Both the position numbers and the translations under genes were made by a program. A model generated the notes under the pieces. That model made no database searches. It worked only from the letters and a program-made list of their open reading frames with translations, and was not told the origin of the DNA. Positions 19,319 through 29,900 of a stretch of 64,000 nucleotides of DNA are shown here, piece after piece. The stretch's first letter is position 1. Every line of letters starts with the position of its first letter. This DNA is from Sandaracinaceae bacterium (GTDB lineage: Bacteria > Myxococcota_A > Polyangia > Polyangiales > Houyiibacteriaceae): positions 1 through 64,000 of the forward strand of contig JADJJE010000057.1 of the NCBI GenBank assembly GCA_016706685.1. Direction: 5' to 3'.

Positions 19319-21358
19319 ATGCGGGCGCTCTGGCTGGCGCTCGCTCCGGCCGCGTTGACGGTGGTGCCCAGCGCGGCCGCGCAGGCATTGGTAGAGCGCT
19401 TCCTGCCCAGCTGGGTCTTCGCGGGTGCGGGCATCTCGCTGGTGCTCCTGGTGAGCGCCACCTTTCACCGCGAGGGCAGCCGCATCTGGCGCTTGCTCGC
19501 CACCCTGGCCTTTGGCGCGTTCCTGCTAGCCACGCTGCTGGCGCGCCCGGACGAGCCCGGCCGTGGCATGGTGCTCATGCTCTCGGGCGTCGCGTTCTAT
19601 GCCTACGTGTGGCCGCCCGAGCAGCTGCGGCGCGCGGACCATCGTCGTCTGCAGCATCCGCCGGAGCTCGAGGCCCAGCTCACCGGCATGATCGCGTCGC
19701 TGTTCGGGCTGGACGCGTGGCTGCAGCTCGCCTCCGGCACCCTGGTGAGCGTGGGCGCCCTCACGGCGCTGTTCCTGGTGCCCGTGGTGTTCGCGGTGCG
19801 GCGCCGTGTGCCCGCCCGGCCCGCGCAGTGGGCGCTGCTGGGATTGGCTGCCCTCGCGGCCCTCGCGCCGCTCATCGTGGTGGCATGGGTGCAGGCGTCC
19901 GGGCAGCCCTTCCCATCCCTCTCGGGCTACGTGGCGCTCGGCGTCCTGTCGCCGCTGCTGGTCCTGGGGCTCGCCTCGCGCCACGTGCTGCTGCGCCGCT
20001 TCGCCGCGTCCACCGTGGCGCGCGATCCAGACCTCATCGACGTGGTGGTCACCAACCCGGCGCGCGTGTTGGTGGTGTCCTTCGCCGCCATCTGCGCCTT
20101 CGGGACACTGCTGCTGGAGCTGCCCATCTCCTCCGTGCGGGGCGTCTCGCTGTCGTGGATGGACGCCGCCTTCACGTCCGTCAGCGCCACCTGCGTGACC
20201 GGGCTGGTGGTGGTGGACACGCCCACCGTGTTCTCCCCCTTCGGGCAGGTGGTGGTGCTGGCGCTCATCCAGGTGGGCGGCCTCGGCATCATGGTGTTCT
20301 CCGCGGCGGCGGTGGTGTTCCTCGGCCGCCGCATGTCGCTGTCTCACGAGCGCGCCGCCGTGGACCTGGTGGGCGCCAGCGGGCGCGCCGGCCTGCGTGA
20401 TGCGCTGCGCACCATCCTGCTGGTCACCCTCGGCACCGAAGCGGTGGCTGCGCTGCTGCTCACGGGGAGCTTCCTCTTCCACGGAGACAGCTTCGGCGAG
20501 GCACTCTGGCGCGGCGTCTTCACGGCCATCTCGGCGTTCTGCAACGCGGGCTTCGCGCTCCAGACCGACAGCCTGATCCCCTATGCGAACAGCCCGTTCG
20601 CGCTGGGCGTGGTGGGCACCACCATCGTGGCCGGCGGTCTCGGGCCCAGCGTGCTCGCCGCCCTGGTGGCGTGGCGGGTGCCAGCGCGCCGCACCCTTCA
20701 CGCCAGGCTGGTGCTCGTGACCACCCTGCTGCTCATCGTGGCGCCCTGGGTGCTGGTGGCGGCGCTCGAGTGGGACAACACGCTGGCTGGCATGAGCGTG
20801 GTCGACAAGCTGTCGAACGCGCTCTTCCAGTCGGTGACGCTGCGCACGGCCGGGTTCAACTCCATCGACCTCACGCAGATCCACCCGGCCACGCTCACGC
20901 TCATGGTGCTGGTCATGTTCGTCGGCGGCAGCCCCGGGTCCACCGCGGGCGGTGCCAAGACCACCACGCTCGCGGTCGTGGTGCTGGCCATCTTCGCCGT
21001 GGTGCGTGGGCGTGAGCGCATCGAGGTCTTCGGGCGCACGCTGCCCACCGTGACGCTCATGCGGGCCACCGCCGTGACCACGCTGGGGGTCTTCGCGAGC
21101 TGTGTGGGTCTCGCCGCCGTCCAGATCACGCAGGACATCCCGCTCGACGCAGCGGTCTTCGAGGTGGTCAGCGCGCTCGCCACGGTGGGGCTCAGCGTGG
21201 GCGCCACGGCGCTCTTGGACGACCTCGGCAAGGCCATCATCATGGCGTGCATGTTCGCGGGCCGCGTGGGTCCGCTCACGCTCTTCGTCTTTCTCGCGGC
21301 GGCCTCGGCCGACCACACCGGTCGCGTCTATCCCGAGGAGAGTGTGCCCGTCGGCTGA
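19319..21358 (+). CDS. TrkH/KtrB-type potassium uptake channel subunit
   Basis: 679 residues from the ATG at 19319 (a GTG at 19286 is an alternative; no strong ribosome binding site at either). An unusual N-terminal membrane region of about 240 residues precedes the standard SKT-family core. The four filter loops are visible: SATCVTGLVV, SAFCNAGFAL, TLRTAGFNSI and ALATVGLSVG, each with the conserved Gly. FVGGSPGSTAGGAKTTT is the diagnostic TrkH/KtrB segment. It carries K+ (or K+/Na+) import and is gated by the RCK protein encoded 14 bases downstream. Confidence 0.9.
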   Translation: MRALWLALAPAALTVVPSAAAQALVERFLPSWVFAGAGISLVLLVSATFHREGSRIWRLLATLAFGAFLLATLLARPDEPGRGMVLMLSGVAFYAYVWPPEQLRRADHRRLQHPPELEAQLTGMIASLFGLDAWLQLASGTLVSVGALTALFLVPVVFAVRRRVPARPAQWALLGLAALAALAPLIVVAWVQASGQPFPSLSGYVALGVLSPLLVLGLASRHVLLRRFAASTVARDPDLIDVVVTNPARVLVVSFAAICAFGTLLLELPISSVRGVSLSWMDAAFTSVSATCVTGLVVVDTPTVFSPFGQVVVLALIQVGGLGIMVFSAAAVVFLGRRMSLSHERAAVDLVGASGRAGLRDALRTILLVTLGTEAVAALLLTGSFLFHGDSFGEALWRGVFTAISAFCNAGFALQTDSLIPYANSPFALGVVGTTIVAGGLGPSVLAALVAWRVPARRTLHARLVLVTTLLLIVAPWVLVAALEWDNTLAGMSVVDKLSNALFQSVTLRTAGFNSIDLTQIHPATLTLMVLVMFVGGSPGSTAGGAKTTTLAVVVLAIFAVVRGRERIEVFGRTLPTVTLMRATAVTTLGVFASCVGLAAVQITQDIPLDAAVFEVVSALATVGLSVGATALLDDLGKAIIMACMFAGRVGPLTLFVFLAAASADHTGRVYPEESVPVG

Positions 21359-21372
21359 CGGGTGGAGTTCCT

Positions 21373-22038
21373 ATGCCCAAACAAACGATGGTGATCGGTC
21401 TCGGACAGTTCGGCATGGCGCTCGCGCGAGCGCTCGCCGAGAACGGCGGCGAGGTGCTGGCGGTGGACGTGAACGCGGCGCACATCCACGACATCGCGCC
21501 GCACGTGGCCGACGCGGTGCTCATGGACGCCATGGACGAGGAGGCGCTGGCGGCTCTCGACCCCGCCCGCCGCGACACGTGCGTGTGCGCCATCGGCGAT
21601 GACAACCGTGAGGGCAGCATCATCGTCACGGCGCTGCTGAAGCAGCTGGGAGCCCGACACATCGTGGCCCGCGCCACGGACGACCTGCACGCGCGCATCC
21701 TCTCCCTGGTGGGCGCGCACGAGGTCATCAACCCCGAGCGCAGCTACGGCGAGCGCCTGGCGGTCCGGCTGGCGTGGCGCAACGTGGTCAACGTCATGCC
21801 CCTGGGCGGCGAGCTGGTGCTCACCGAGGTGATCGCGCCCGAGTCGTTCTGGGGCCGCACGCTGGCGGAGCTGGCGCTGCCCAAGCGCTTCGGGGTGACC
21901 GTCTCGGCGGTGCGGCGCGTAACGGACAGTGTCGTGTCGGCCACCATCCCCGACCCCAGCATCCCGCTGGCGGAGGGAGACGTCCTCATGCTGGTGAGCA
22001 CCGAGGCGGCCGCGCGCCAGCTCACGGAGCGCAGCTGA
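21373..22038 (+). CDS. TrkA/KtrA-type RCK regulatory subunit of potassium uptake
   Basis: 221 residues, start at 21373 after GGTGGAG. RCK_N Rossmann domain: MVIGLGQFGMALARALA, the acidic VLAVDVNAAH and CVCAIGDDNREGSIIV. An RCK_C domain follows (LTEVIAPESFWGRTLAELAL, IPLAEGDVLMLV). It binds nucleotide and gates the TrkH-like channel encoded just upstream. The single RCK copy and size fit KtrA rather than the duplicated TrkA of enterobacteria. Confidence 0.92.
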   Translation: MPKQTMVIGLGQFGMALARALAENGGEVLAVDVNAAHIHDIAPHVADAVLMDAMDEEALAALDPARRDTCVCAIGDDNREGSIIVTALLKQLGARHIVARATDDLHARILSLVGAHEVINPERSYGERLAVRLAWRNVVNVMPLGGELVLTEVIAPESFWGRTLAELALPKRFGVTVSAVRRVTDSVVSATIPDPSIPLAEGDVLMLVSTEAAARQLTERS

Positions 22039-22039
22039 C

Positions 22040-22951
22040 GTGCGCATCCGCCACGAAGCCAGCGTCGGCATCGGGTCCATCCTCTTGCTCCAGGTGCTGC
22101 TCTCGGCGCTGGCCATCGTGCTCCTCACGCGCATGGGCCCGGCCATCGAGCGCATCCTCGAGGACAACGTCTTCAGCAGCCAGGCGGTGCAAGAGATGCT
22201 GGCCGTGCTCGCGGACCCCGAGGCACACACCGACCCCGTGCGCGTCGCGCGCTTCGATGACGCCTTCCAGCGGGCGCGCGAGAACGTCACCGAGGAGGGC
22301 GAGCGCCCGTTCATCGCCGAGATCCGCCGGCACCGCGCCGCTGCCCTGCGGGGTGAGCTGCCCGCGCGCCACGCGGTGATCGTGGCGCTAGAGGGCCTCG
22401 CCGAGGTCAACCGCCAGTCCATGGTGCGCAGCGACCTGCGCGCGCGCCGGCTCGGGCAGGCTGGCGCGTGGGCGGCCGCCGTGCTCGGCGCCATCTCGTT
22501 CGCGCTCGGGATCATGGTCTACCAGCGGCTGCGGCTGCGGCTCGAGCTCCCCGTGGAGCTGCTGCGCCTCACGTTGCACCGTCTGCGCACGGGCGACATG
22601 CGGGCGCGCTGTGTCATCGCCGAGGCCCCTGTCGAGCTGCGCGACGTGGCGCGCGACCTCAACGTGGTGCTCGACCGCTGGCTGATGGAGTCGGCCAGCA
22701 CCACCACGGCCGAGGGACGGCGCGAGGCCACGGATGTCCGCCGCCTGCTGGTGCTGTTGCTGGACCGCGAGAGCACGCCAGTGGTGGTCCTGGGCGCAGA
22801 CGGACGCGCAGTGGCCATGAACCAGGCCATGCAGGCGCTCCCGCTGCCGCGCGTGGAGGCGGACGGCGCGGTGGAGCCTGGCTGGGCCGAAGAGCCCATC
22901 CCGGGGACCGCCCTGCGCCTGCTGCGTCAGAGCCTGCCGAGCGAGGCGTAG
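22040..22951 (+). CDS. Sensor-like membrane protein with HAMP-like region and no kinase
   Basis: 303 residues, GTG start 1 base after the trkA-like stop, so clearly coupled to it. Membrane segment 1 (IGSILLLQVLLSALAIVLLT), about 110 residues outside, membrane segment 2 (AAAVLGAISFALGIMVYQRL), then a HAMP-like amphipathic region (LPVELLRLTLHRLRTGDM) and a C-terminal PAS-like part (TPVVVLGADGRAVAMNQAMQ). Histidine kinase H/N/G boxes are absent. It looks like the input half of a sensor kinase, possibly sensing envelope or osmotic state for the K+ system. Function is inferred only from the operon. Confidence 0.7.
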   Translation: MRIRHEASVGIGSILLLQVLLSALAIVLLTRMGPAIERILEDNVFSSQAVQEMLAVLADPEAHTDPVRVARFDDAFQRARENVTEEGERPFIAEIRRHRAAALRGELPARHAVIVALEGLAEVNRQSMVRSDLRARRLGQAGAWAAAVLGAISFALGIMVYQRLRLRLELPVELLRLTLHRLRTGDMRARCVIAEAPVELRDVARDLNVVLDRWLMESASTTTAEGRREATDVRRLLVLLLDRESTPVVVLGADGRAVAMNQAMQALPLPRVEADGAVEPGWAEEPIPGTALRLLRQSLPSEA

Positions 22952-22960
22952 ACGGCCGCC

Positions 22961-23908
22961 CTACTGGGGGCGCTTGTCCACGAAGTTGTAGCGCGCGAAG
23001 TCCTGCAGGAAGTTCACGGGGTCTGGGTCGGGCTTTTTCTGCAGCCCCGCGCGCGCCTTGAAGGTGAGCAGCCCGGCGGCGTGCAGGACGTTCGCGGCCC
23101 ACGTGTAGGCCGCACCGTGGTTCTTGGTGAAGTAGTGCCGGCGGCTGTCGAACCAATAGCGCGGCATGGGGCGGCTCTTGTTCTTCATGCCCGTGGACAC
23201 GCTGCCGATGTGCGCCACGCGGCTCTCCATGACGTACCAGCACTCCCAGCCGGCGAGCAGCGCGCGACGGCACAGGTCCGTCTCTTCGAAGTACAGGAAG
23301 AACGTCTCGTCGAAGAGTCCGACCTCCTGCAGGAGCTCGCGGCGGAACATCATGGAGGCGCCGGCGAGCCAGTCCACGCGCTGTGTCTCGCTCGGCATGG
23401 GGTGGATGGGCACCTCGCGCTCGGGCAGCAGGCGCTTCAGCACGCCGAGACGGAAGCCGCTGAGCGCCTCGCTGGCCACGCTGGGGAAGCGGAAGGCCGT
23501 GAGGTGCGGGTCACCGTCGGGCCCGTGGATGAAGCTGCCTGCGATGCCGGCGCGCGGGTGCTGCTCGAGGAAGCGCACCAAGGCCTCGATGGCGTCCGGG
23601 GCAGGGAACGCGTCGGAGTTCAGGATGTAGAGAAACTCCGGCGGCTCGGGCTCGAGCAGCGCGGCCCGCAGCGCCACGTTGTTGCCGGCGCCGAAGCCCC
23701 CGTTGTGTCCGCTCTGCACCACGCGCACGTCGGGCCAGCCCGCCTCGGCCACGGCCGCGGTGAGGCGCTCGAACGAGCCGTCTTGCGAGTCGTTGTCCAC
23801 CACGTCGATGCGGTGGTCGAGCGTGGTCAGCGCCGCACGCGCCGCGCGGATGGCGTCCAGCGTCATCTCGGCCGTCTTGTAGTTCAGGATCACGCACAGC
23901 AGCTTCAT
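22961..23908 (-). CDS. Family 2 glycosyltransferase (rhamnosyltransferase-like)
   Basis: 315 residues. The GT-A fold signatures are present: KLLCVILNYKTAEMTLDAIR, VVDNDSQDGSFERL, NGGFGAGNNVALRAA, LNSDAFPAPDAI (DxD-like), WLAGASMMFRRELL and LFDETFFLYFEETDLCRR. This pattern is typical of WbbL/RfbF-like enzymes that add a deoxyhexose to a lipid-linked glycan at the inner-membrane cytosolic face. The ATG overlaps the PKS stop by 4 bases, so it is the last gene of the wcaJ-type/GHSL/PKS/GT2 operon. Confidence 0.88.
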   Translation of the reverse strand: MKLLCVILNYKTAEMTLDAIRAARAALTTLDHRIDVVDNDSQDGSFERLTAAVAEAGWPDVRVVQSGHNGGFGAGNNVALRAALLEPEPPEFLYILNSDAFPAPDAIEALVRFLEQHPRAGIAGSFIHGPDGDPHLTAFRFPSVASEALSGFRLGVLKRLLPEREVPIHPMPSETQRVDWLAGASMMFRRELLQEVGLFDETFFLYFEETDLCRRALLAGWECWYVMESRVAHIGSVSTGMKNKSRPMPRYWFDSRRHYFTKNHGAAYTWAANVLHAAGLLTFKARAGLQKKPDPDPVNFLQDFARYNFVDKRPQ

Positions 23909-26900
23909 CGTGACCTCCGCTGCGCGGCCTCGGCCTGCTCCACCACCTCACGCAGCCGGCGCGCCAGCACGCGCACGTTGGGCTCGAGCACCATGGAGTC
24001 GTGGTCCCCCGGCACCTCGGCCACGGCCACCTCGCGCACAAAGGGCGTCCAGCCGTTGTCCTCGAACACATAGGAGCGCTCGTGGTTGATGCGCCGCCCC
24101 TCGCCGAGATCGTAGGCCACGGGCAGCTTGGGCCGGAAGAGGTGCACCACCGCGTGCTTCCGCTCCACCACCACGTAGCGCTCGAGCGCGCGCCGGAAGG
24201 CCTGCTCGATGGCCTCGTCGTGGAACTTCTCGGGCGTGCTGTCGGGGGCCGCGTTCTCGAAGCGGCGACGCAGGCGACCCAGCTCCCAGGAGGCGCGGCG
24301 CTCGGCCCACTCGGCCACGTAGGCGGGCCCCTTCGAGCGCAGCTCGGTGCGCTGGATCAGCACGCGGTCGCGCAGGCTGAGGTCCGCTGGCGGCATCGGC
24401 ACGGGCGTGTCCAGCATGACCAGCAGGGCCACCTCTTCGCCACGCGCTTCCAGCTGCCGGGCGATCTCGTAGGCCGTGATGCCGCCGCCCGAGAAGCCAC
24501 CCAGGAAATAGGGCCCACGCGGCTGCACCGTCTGCAGCTCCGCGATGTACTCGGAGGCCATCTCCTCGAAGGACTCGTGCGGCGCCTGCTCGCCGTATAG
24601 GCCGCGAGCCTGCAGCCCATAGAAACGCCGGTCGGTGCCCACCAGGTGCGCCAGGTGCCGCAGGTTGAGCACGTTGCCGAACATGCCGGCCACCAGGAAG
24701 AAGGGCGTCTTGGGCCCGCCGTCGCCGGTGTGCATGGCCACGAGGTGGGTGTAGCGCGGACGCGTGGCCGCGCTCTGGGCGCTGGCGTCTGCGCCGCCCT
24801 CGGTGGCGGTCTCGGGGCCCAGGTGCTCGCGGAGCAACGCGGCGCAGCGCTCGATGGTGGGCGCCTCGAAGAGCACCGAGATGGGGAACTCCACGCGGTA
24901 GGCCGACTTGATCTTGGCGAAGAGCCGCACCGCCAGCAGCGAGTGCCCGCCCAGGTCGAAGAAGCTGTCCTGCACGCCCACCTGGTCCACGCCCAGCAGC
25001 TCTTGCCAGAAGCCCACCAGCGTCTTCTCCACCTCGTCGCGCGGGGCCAGGTAGTCCACGTTCAGGTCCGGGCGCGCCAGCTCGAGGCCGGCTGCAGGGC
25101 TGCGCGTGCGCTCACCCGCGGCGCTCTGTTGCACCAGCGTGGGCAGGTCCATGGAGCTCACGAACACCTGTGCCAGGCCTGCCGGGTTCTTGGACGAGAG
25201 CTGCTGCAGCACGCGGCCGAGCGCGTCCTGGCCCTCGACCGTGCGAATGCCCTGCGCCAAGAGCCGGTCGCGCAACGCCTCGCCCGGGGAGGGCGCGTGA
25301 TCGTCGCTCGGGTCGTCGTGAAAGGTGACGTCCGTGGGTGCCACGCGCGCGCCGAGGGCGAAGTCCGGGCCACCGCTCATGCGCCGCAGGCCGAGGCGCT
25401 CCACCTCCACGAGCACGCGGCCGCTCGGGTCCATGAGCGTCACGTCGAAGAACACGAACTCCGCGTCGGCGTGGTTCACCACCGGCGTGCGAACCCAGCT
25501 CAGCAGCTGCGGCGTGAGGTCGTGGTAGACGCGGGCGCGCTCGTAGGACACGGGCACGTAGAGCGTGCTGCTGTCGTATCCCTCGATGAGCCCCATGGCC
25601 CAGCCGGTGGCGATGTCGAGCAGCGCCGGGTGCAGCCCGAGGCTCTGCACTTCGGCCGCGAACGCGGGCGGCAGGGCCAAGCGGGCGAGCCCCTCGGTGG
25701 GCCCGAAGCGAGCCTCGCGCAGCACGCGCCAGCGCGGGCCGAAGCGCAGGTGCGCCTCTTGTGCCGTGCGCAGGCCGGCCTCGTCGGGGCCCACGTGGGA
25801 GATGTTGCAGCGCGCGTCGATGGCTGCGATCTGCGCGGGCTCGAGCGCCGCCGGCGCGGCGTCCAGCTGGAGCGCCAGGTGCGCCTGGGCGATCAGCACC
25901 GTGCCCGCGCGGCCGCCCACCTGCACCTGCCCGCGCACCTCGAAACGATAGCCACGCGCCGTGGGGCGCAGCTTCACGAACAGCTCGCGGGCCTCCCCGT
26001 CGGCCACCGCAAAGGGCCGCACGAAGAAGAGGTCTTCCAGCTCGAAGGCGCCCAGCTCGCCGTAGGCGCGCAGCGCGGCGCGCGCGAGCTCGAGATAGCC
26101 GGTGCCGGGGATCAGCGCGTGACCCGCGAGCGTGCGGTGGCCGTCCAGGATCCAGTGCTGCGCCGACGACAGCGTGCCGCGCAGGCTGGACTCGCCGCGG
26201 CCGTCGCTGACGCGCGCGCTCAGCCACGGGTGGCTGGGCTGCTGTCCCACGGGCTCGCCCACGCGCGCATGGGCGCGCAGACGTGCGGGCTCGGCCGCCA
26301 TGCCCACGTCGGCCCAGATGCCCCAGTGCAGCGACGTGACCGGGAAGCCGGCCGCCCGCTGGCCCTCGGCGAAGGCATCCAGGAACGCGTTGGCGGCCAC
26401 GTAGTCCACCTGCCCCGCGGGCGCCGTGACCGTGGAGGTGGAGCTGAACAGCAGCGTGAAGTCGAGCCCGCTGCCGGCCGTGAGCTCGTGCAGGATGCGC
26501 GTGCCCTGGATCTTGGGCGCGAACACCTGCTCCACGCTCTCGAGCGTCTTCAGGGCGATGAGGTCGTCGTCCAGCTCGCCGGCCGTGTGGAACACGCCGT
26601 GCAACGCACCGAAGCGCGCCTGCAGCGACTGGAGCGCCGCCTGCATCTCGTCCCGGTTGGTCACGTCGGCCGTGAGCACCAGCACCTCGGCGCCGCTCGC
26701 CTCGAGGTCGAGCACGCGCTGCATGCGCTGGCTCACGCGGTCGCCCGCGCCGTGCTGGGCGATCCACGCTGGCCACTGATCACGCGCGGGCAACGGCGTG
26801 CGGCCCAGCAGCGCGAGGCGCGCGTGGCAGGTGCGCCCGAGGTAGTCCGCCACCGTGAGGCCCAGGCCCCCGAGGCCACCGGTGATCAGGTAGACGCCGC

Positions 26901-29900
26901 GCTCGCGCAACGTCTCGGGCTTGGGCAGGCTGCCCTCGCTCGCCACCCCCTCGAGGGCATCGAGAGGCCGAGGGGCCAGCACCTGCGTGAGCCTGCGCTC
27001 ACCGCGCAGCGCCACCACTTCGTCACCCGGAGCGGCGGTCACTTCGTCCAGCAGGCGCGTGACCAGCGCGTCCAGCTCGCGCTCCACGCGCTTCTTGCCG
27101 CCGAACGGGTCCAGCAGGCCCGCGCGCAGCGAGCCGCCGAAGAGCTGAGTGCGCTGAGCCGGGAGCTGCACGTCCACGAGGCGGGCGCTGGCCCTCTCGA
27201 GCTCACGCGAAAGCACCTTCACGGGCCCCAGCACGGTGGCCTTCTGCGGGTCCGGCAGGGCCTCGTCGGCCACGCGCAGGAGGCCGTCGCCGATCACCGT
27301 GAGGTGCACGCCCGCCACGCTGGCTTCCACCAAGGCCTTGGCGAGGAAGAACAGGCTGAAGAAGCCGCGCTCCAAGTGGTGGTGGAACAGACTCGAGCCG
27401 GGGCGGAACGTCTGCTCGGCCTCCAGCAACCAAAGGTGCACCACGCGCTCCGGCGTGCGCCCGCGCTCCACCAGGTCGGCGATCAGCGAGGCATAGCCTT
27501 CGCGCCCGCGCTCCGGGCTGAGCGTGTACTCGTCGTTGCCGCGGTGGTGGAAGGCGTCGCCCTCGTAGACCGCGATCACGTGCTGGCCCGCGTCCACCAG
27601 GCGCTGGCGCAGGCGCTGCCCCACGCCGCCACGGTCCATGAACAGCAGGTAGGTGCGCGGCGTGCTCGGCGCGCTGCCCTCGAGCGGCACGTCGGCGAGT
27701 GACGGCTTCCAACGCGGCACGAAGCCCCAATCGCGCACATCGAGCAGCTTCTCGAGCGCCACCTCGCTGGGCGCCGAGGCCGGCAGGGCGGGCTCGATGA
27801 AGTAGCTCTTGTGGTCCCACGCGTAGGTGGGCAGCTCCACGCGCGAGCGCAGCTCCCCCGGCCACATGGGCGCCCAGTCGAGCGTCGCGCCGGTGGCCCA
27901 CACACGGCCGAGGCACGTCACGAAGTAGGCCACGTCGGACACGGCCTCGTCCTTGTGGCGCACCGACGCCATGGCCTGGTGACCGCCTGCACGGAAGCCC
28001 GCATGCTGCCGGGCGAGCGAGCTGAGCGTGCGGCCCGGGCCCACCTCCAGCAGCACGCTCGGGCCACGCTGCAAGAGCGCGTCCACGTTGTCGGCAAAGC
28101 GCACGGCGCTGCGCAAGTGGCTGGCCCAGTAGGCCGGGTCGGTGGCCTCTTTGTCCGTGATCCACGTGCCGCTGCGGTTGGACAAGAACGGCACGCTGGG
28201 CGCGCGCAGCCGGATGCCGCGCAGGTAAGCGGTGAATCGCTCGAGGATCGGGTCCAGCAAGCGCGAGTGCGCCGCGACGGGAATCGCCAGGCGCTGCGTC
28301 TCCACGTCCTCACGCCCGGCCAGCTGGGCCTCGAGCGCCGTGATGGCGTCGGGGTCACCGGAGACCACGCACGCGTTCGGCCCGTTGACCACCGCCAGGT
28401 CGAGCGTGCTGGGCAGGAGCGCGCGCACGTCGGCCTCGGACAGGGTGATGGAGAGCATGGCCCCGGGGCGCGTCTCCATGAAGAGCTGCGCGCGCAGCAT
28501 GACCAGCCCGAGGCAATCTTCGAGCGACATGACGCCGGCCAGGTGCGCGGCGGTGTTCTCGCCCACGCTGTGGCCGAGGTAGGCGCTGGGCGTGACGCCC
28601 CAGCTCTCGAACAAGCGCGCCATGGCCACGCTGGTCAGGAAGATGGCCGGCAGCTGCCGGTCCATGCGCGTGTTCAGCTGGGCGTCGGCTTCGGCCTCTT
28701 GGCCCAGCGCGGGGTACAGCAGCGGGCGCAGGTCGAGCGCGTGACGCTCCTGCAAGAGCGCGAGGCCGCGCTCCATGTGCTCGCGGAACACGGGCTCGTG
28801 CTCGAACAGGTCCACGGTCATGCGCGCGTACTGCGCCCCGCCACCCGGCAGCAGGAAGGCCACGTGCGGGGCGCCGCTCTCGGTCTTGCCGCGCAGCACG
28901 CTGTGCGTGAACACGCGCTGCGGGTCGTTGGTGCGCAGCAGCTCGGCCGCCTCGGTGAGCGTGGAAGCGGCCACCACGCGCCGCTCGGCAAACTCGCGCC
29001 GCCCGTGGTGCAGCGTGAAGGCCACGTCGGCCAGTGACAGCTCGGGGTGGGCCGTGAGGTGGTCGGCCAGGCGCCGGCTCTGCGCGTCCAGGCTGCTGCG
29101 CGTGCGCGCCGACAGCGTGAGCAGCTGCACCACGCGTGTGGGCGGCTCGGCGTCCGGCATGCCCGGCGGCTCTTGCAGCACGATGTGCGCGTTGGTGCCG
29201 CCCACGCCCAGCGAGTTCACGGCGGCGCGGCGCGGGTGCGCAGCGGGCGCCGGCCACGCGCTCAGCTGGCTGGCCACGCGAAAGGGCGAGCTCGCGAAGT
29301 CGATGGCCGGGTTGGGCTTCTCGTAGCCGAGCGACGCCGGGATCTGCGCGTTGCGCAGCGCGAGCGACGCCTTGATGAGCCCGATGACGCCTGCCGCGGT
29401 GTCGAGGTGCCCGATGTTGGTCTTGATGGAGCCGATCTGGCAGAAGCCGCGCGCGTCGGTCTGCGTGCGGAAGCCCTGCGTGAGCGCCTCCACTTCAATC
29501 GGGTCGCCGAGCGCGGTGCCGGTGCCGTGGCACTCGATGTACTCGACGGTGCGGGCGTCCACGTTGGCCACGCCGAGGGCCTCCACCACGCAGGCCGCCT
29601 GCCCGTCCACGCTGGGCGCCAGGTAGTTCACCTTCTTGGCGCCGTCGTTGTTCACCGCCGTGCCGCGGATGACCGCGTGGATCATGTCGCCGTCGTCGAG
29701 CGCGTCGCCCAAGCGGCGCAGCACCACCACGCCCACGCCCGAGCCGAACACCGTGCCCTGCCCGCGGTGATCGAACGCGTGGCAGTGCCCGTCGGGCGAG
29801 AGCACCTCGCCCTCTTGGTAGACGTAGCCGCGGTTCTGCGGCAGCTCGATGGTGACGCCGCCCGCCAGCGCCATGTCGCACTCGCGCGCCAGCAGGCTCT

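Noticed and set aside
24646..27702. Plus-strand open frame of about 1018 codons opposite the PKS
   Set aside because: Composition is typical of an antisense shadow (His/Arg/Ala/Gln-rich), with no domain, signal or ribosome binding site.
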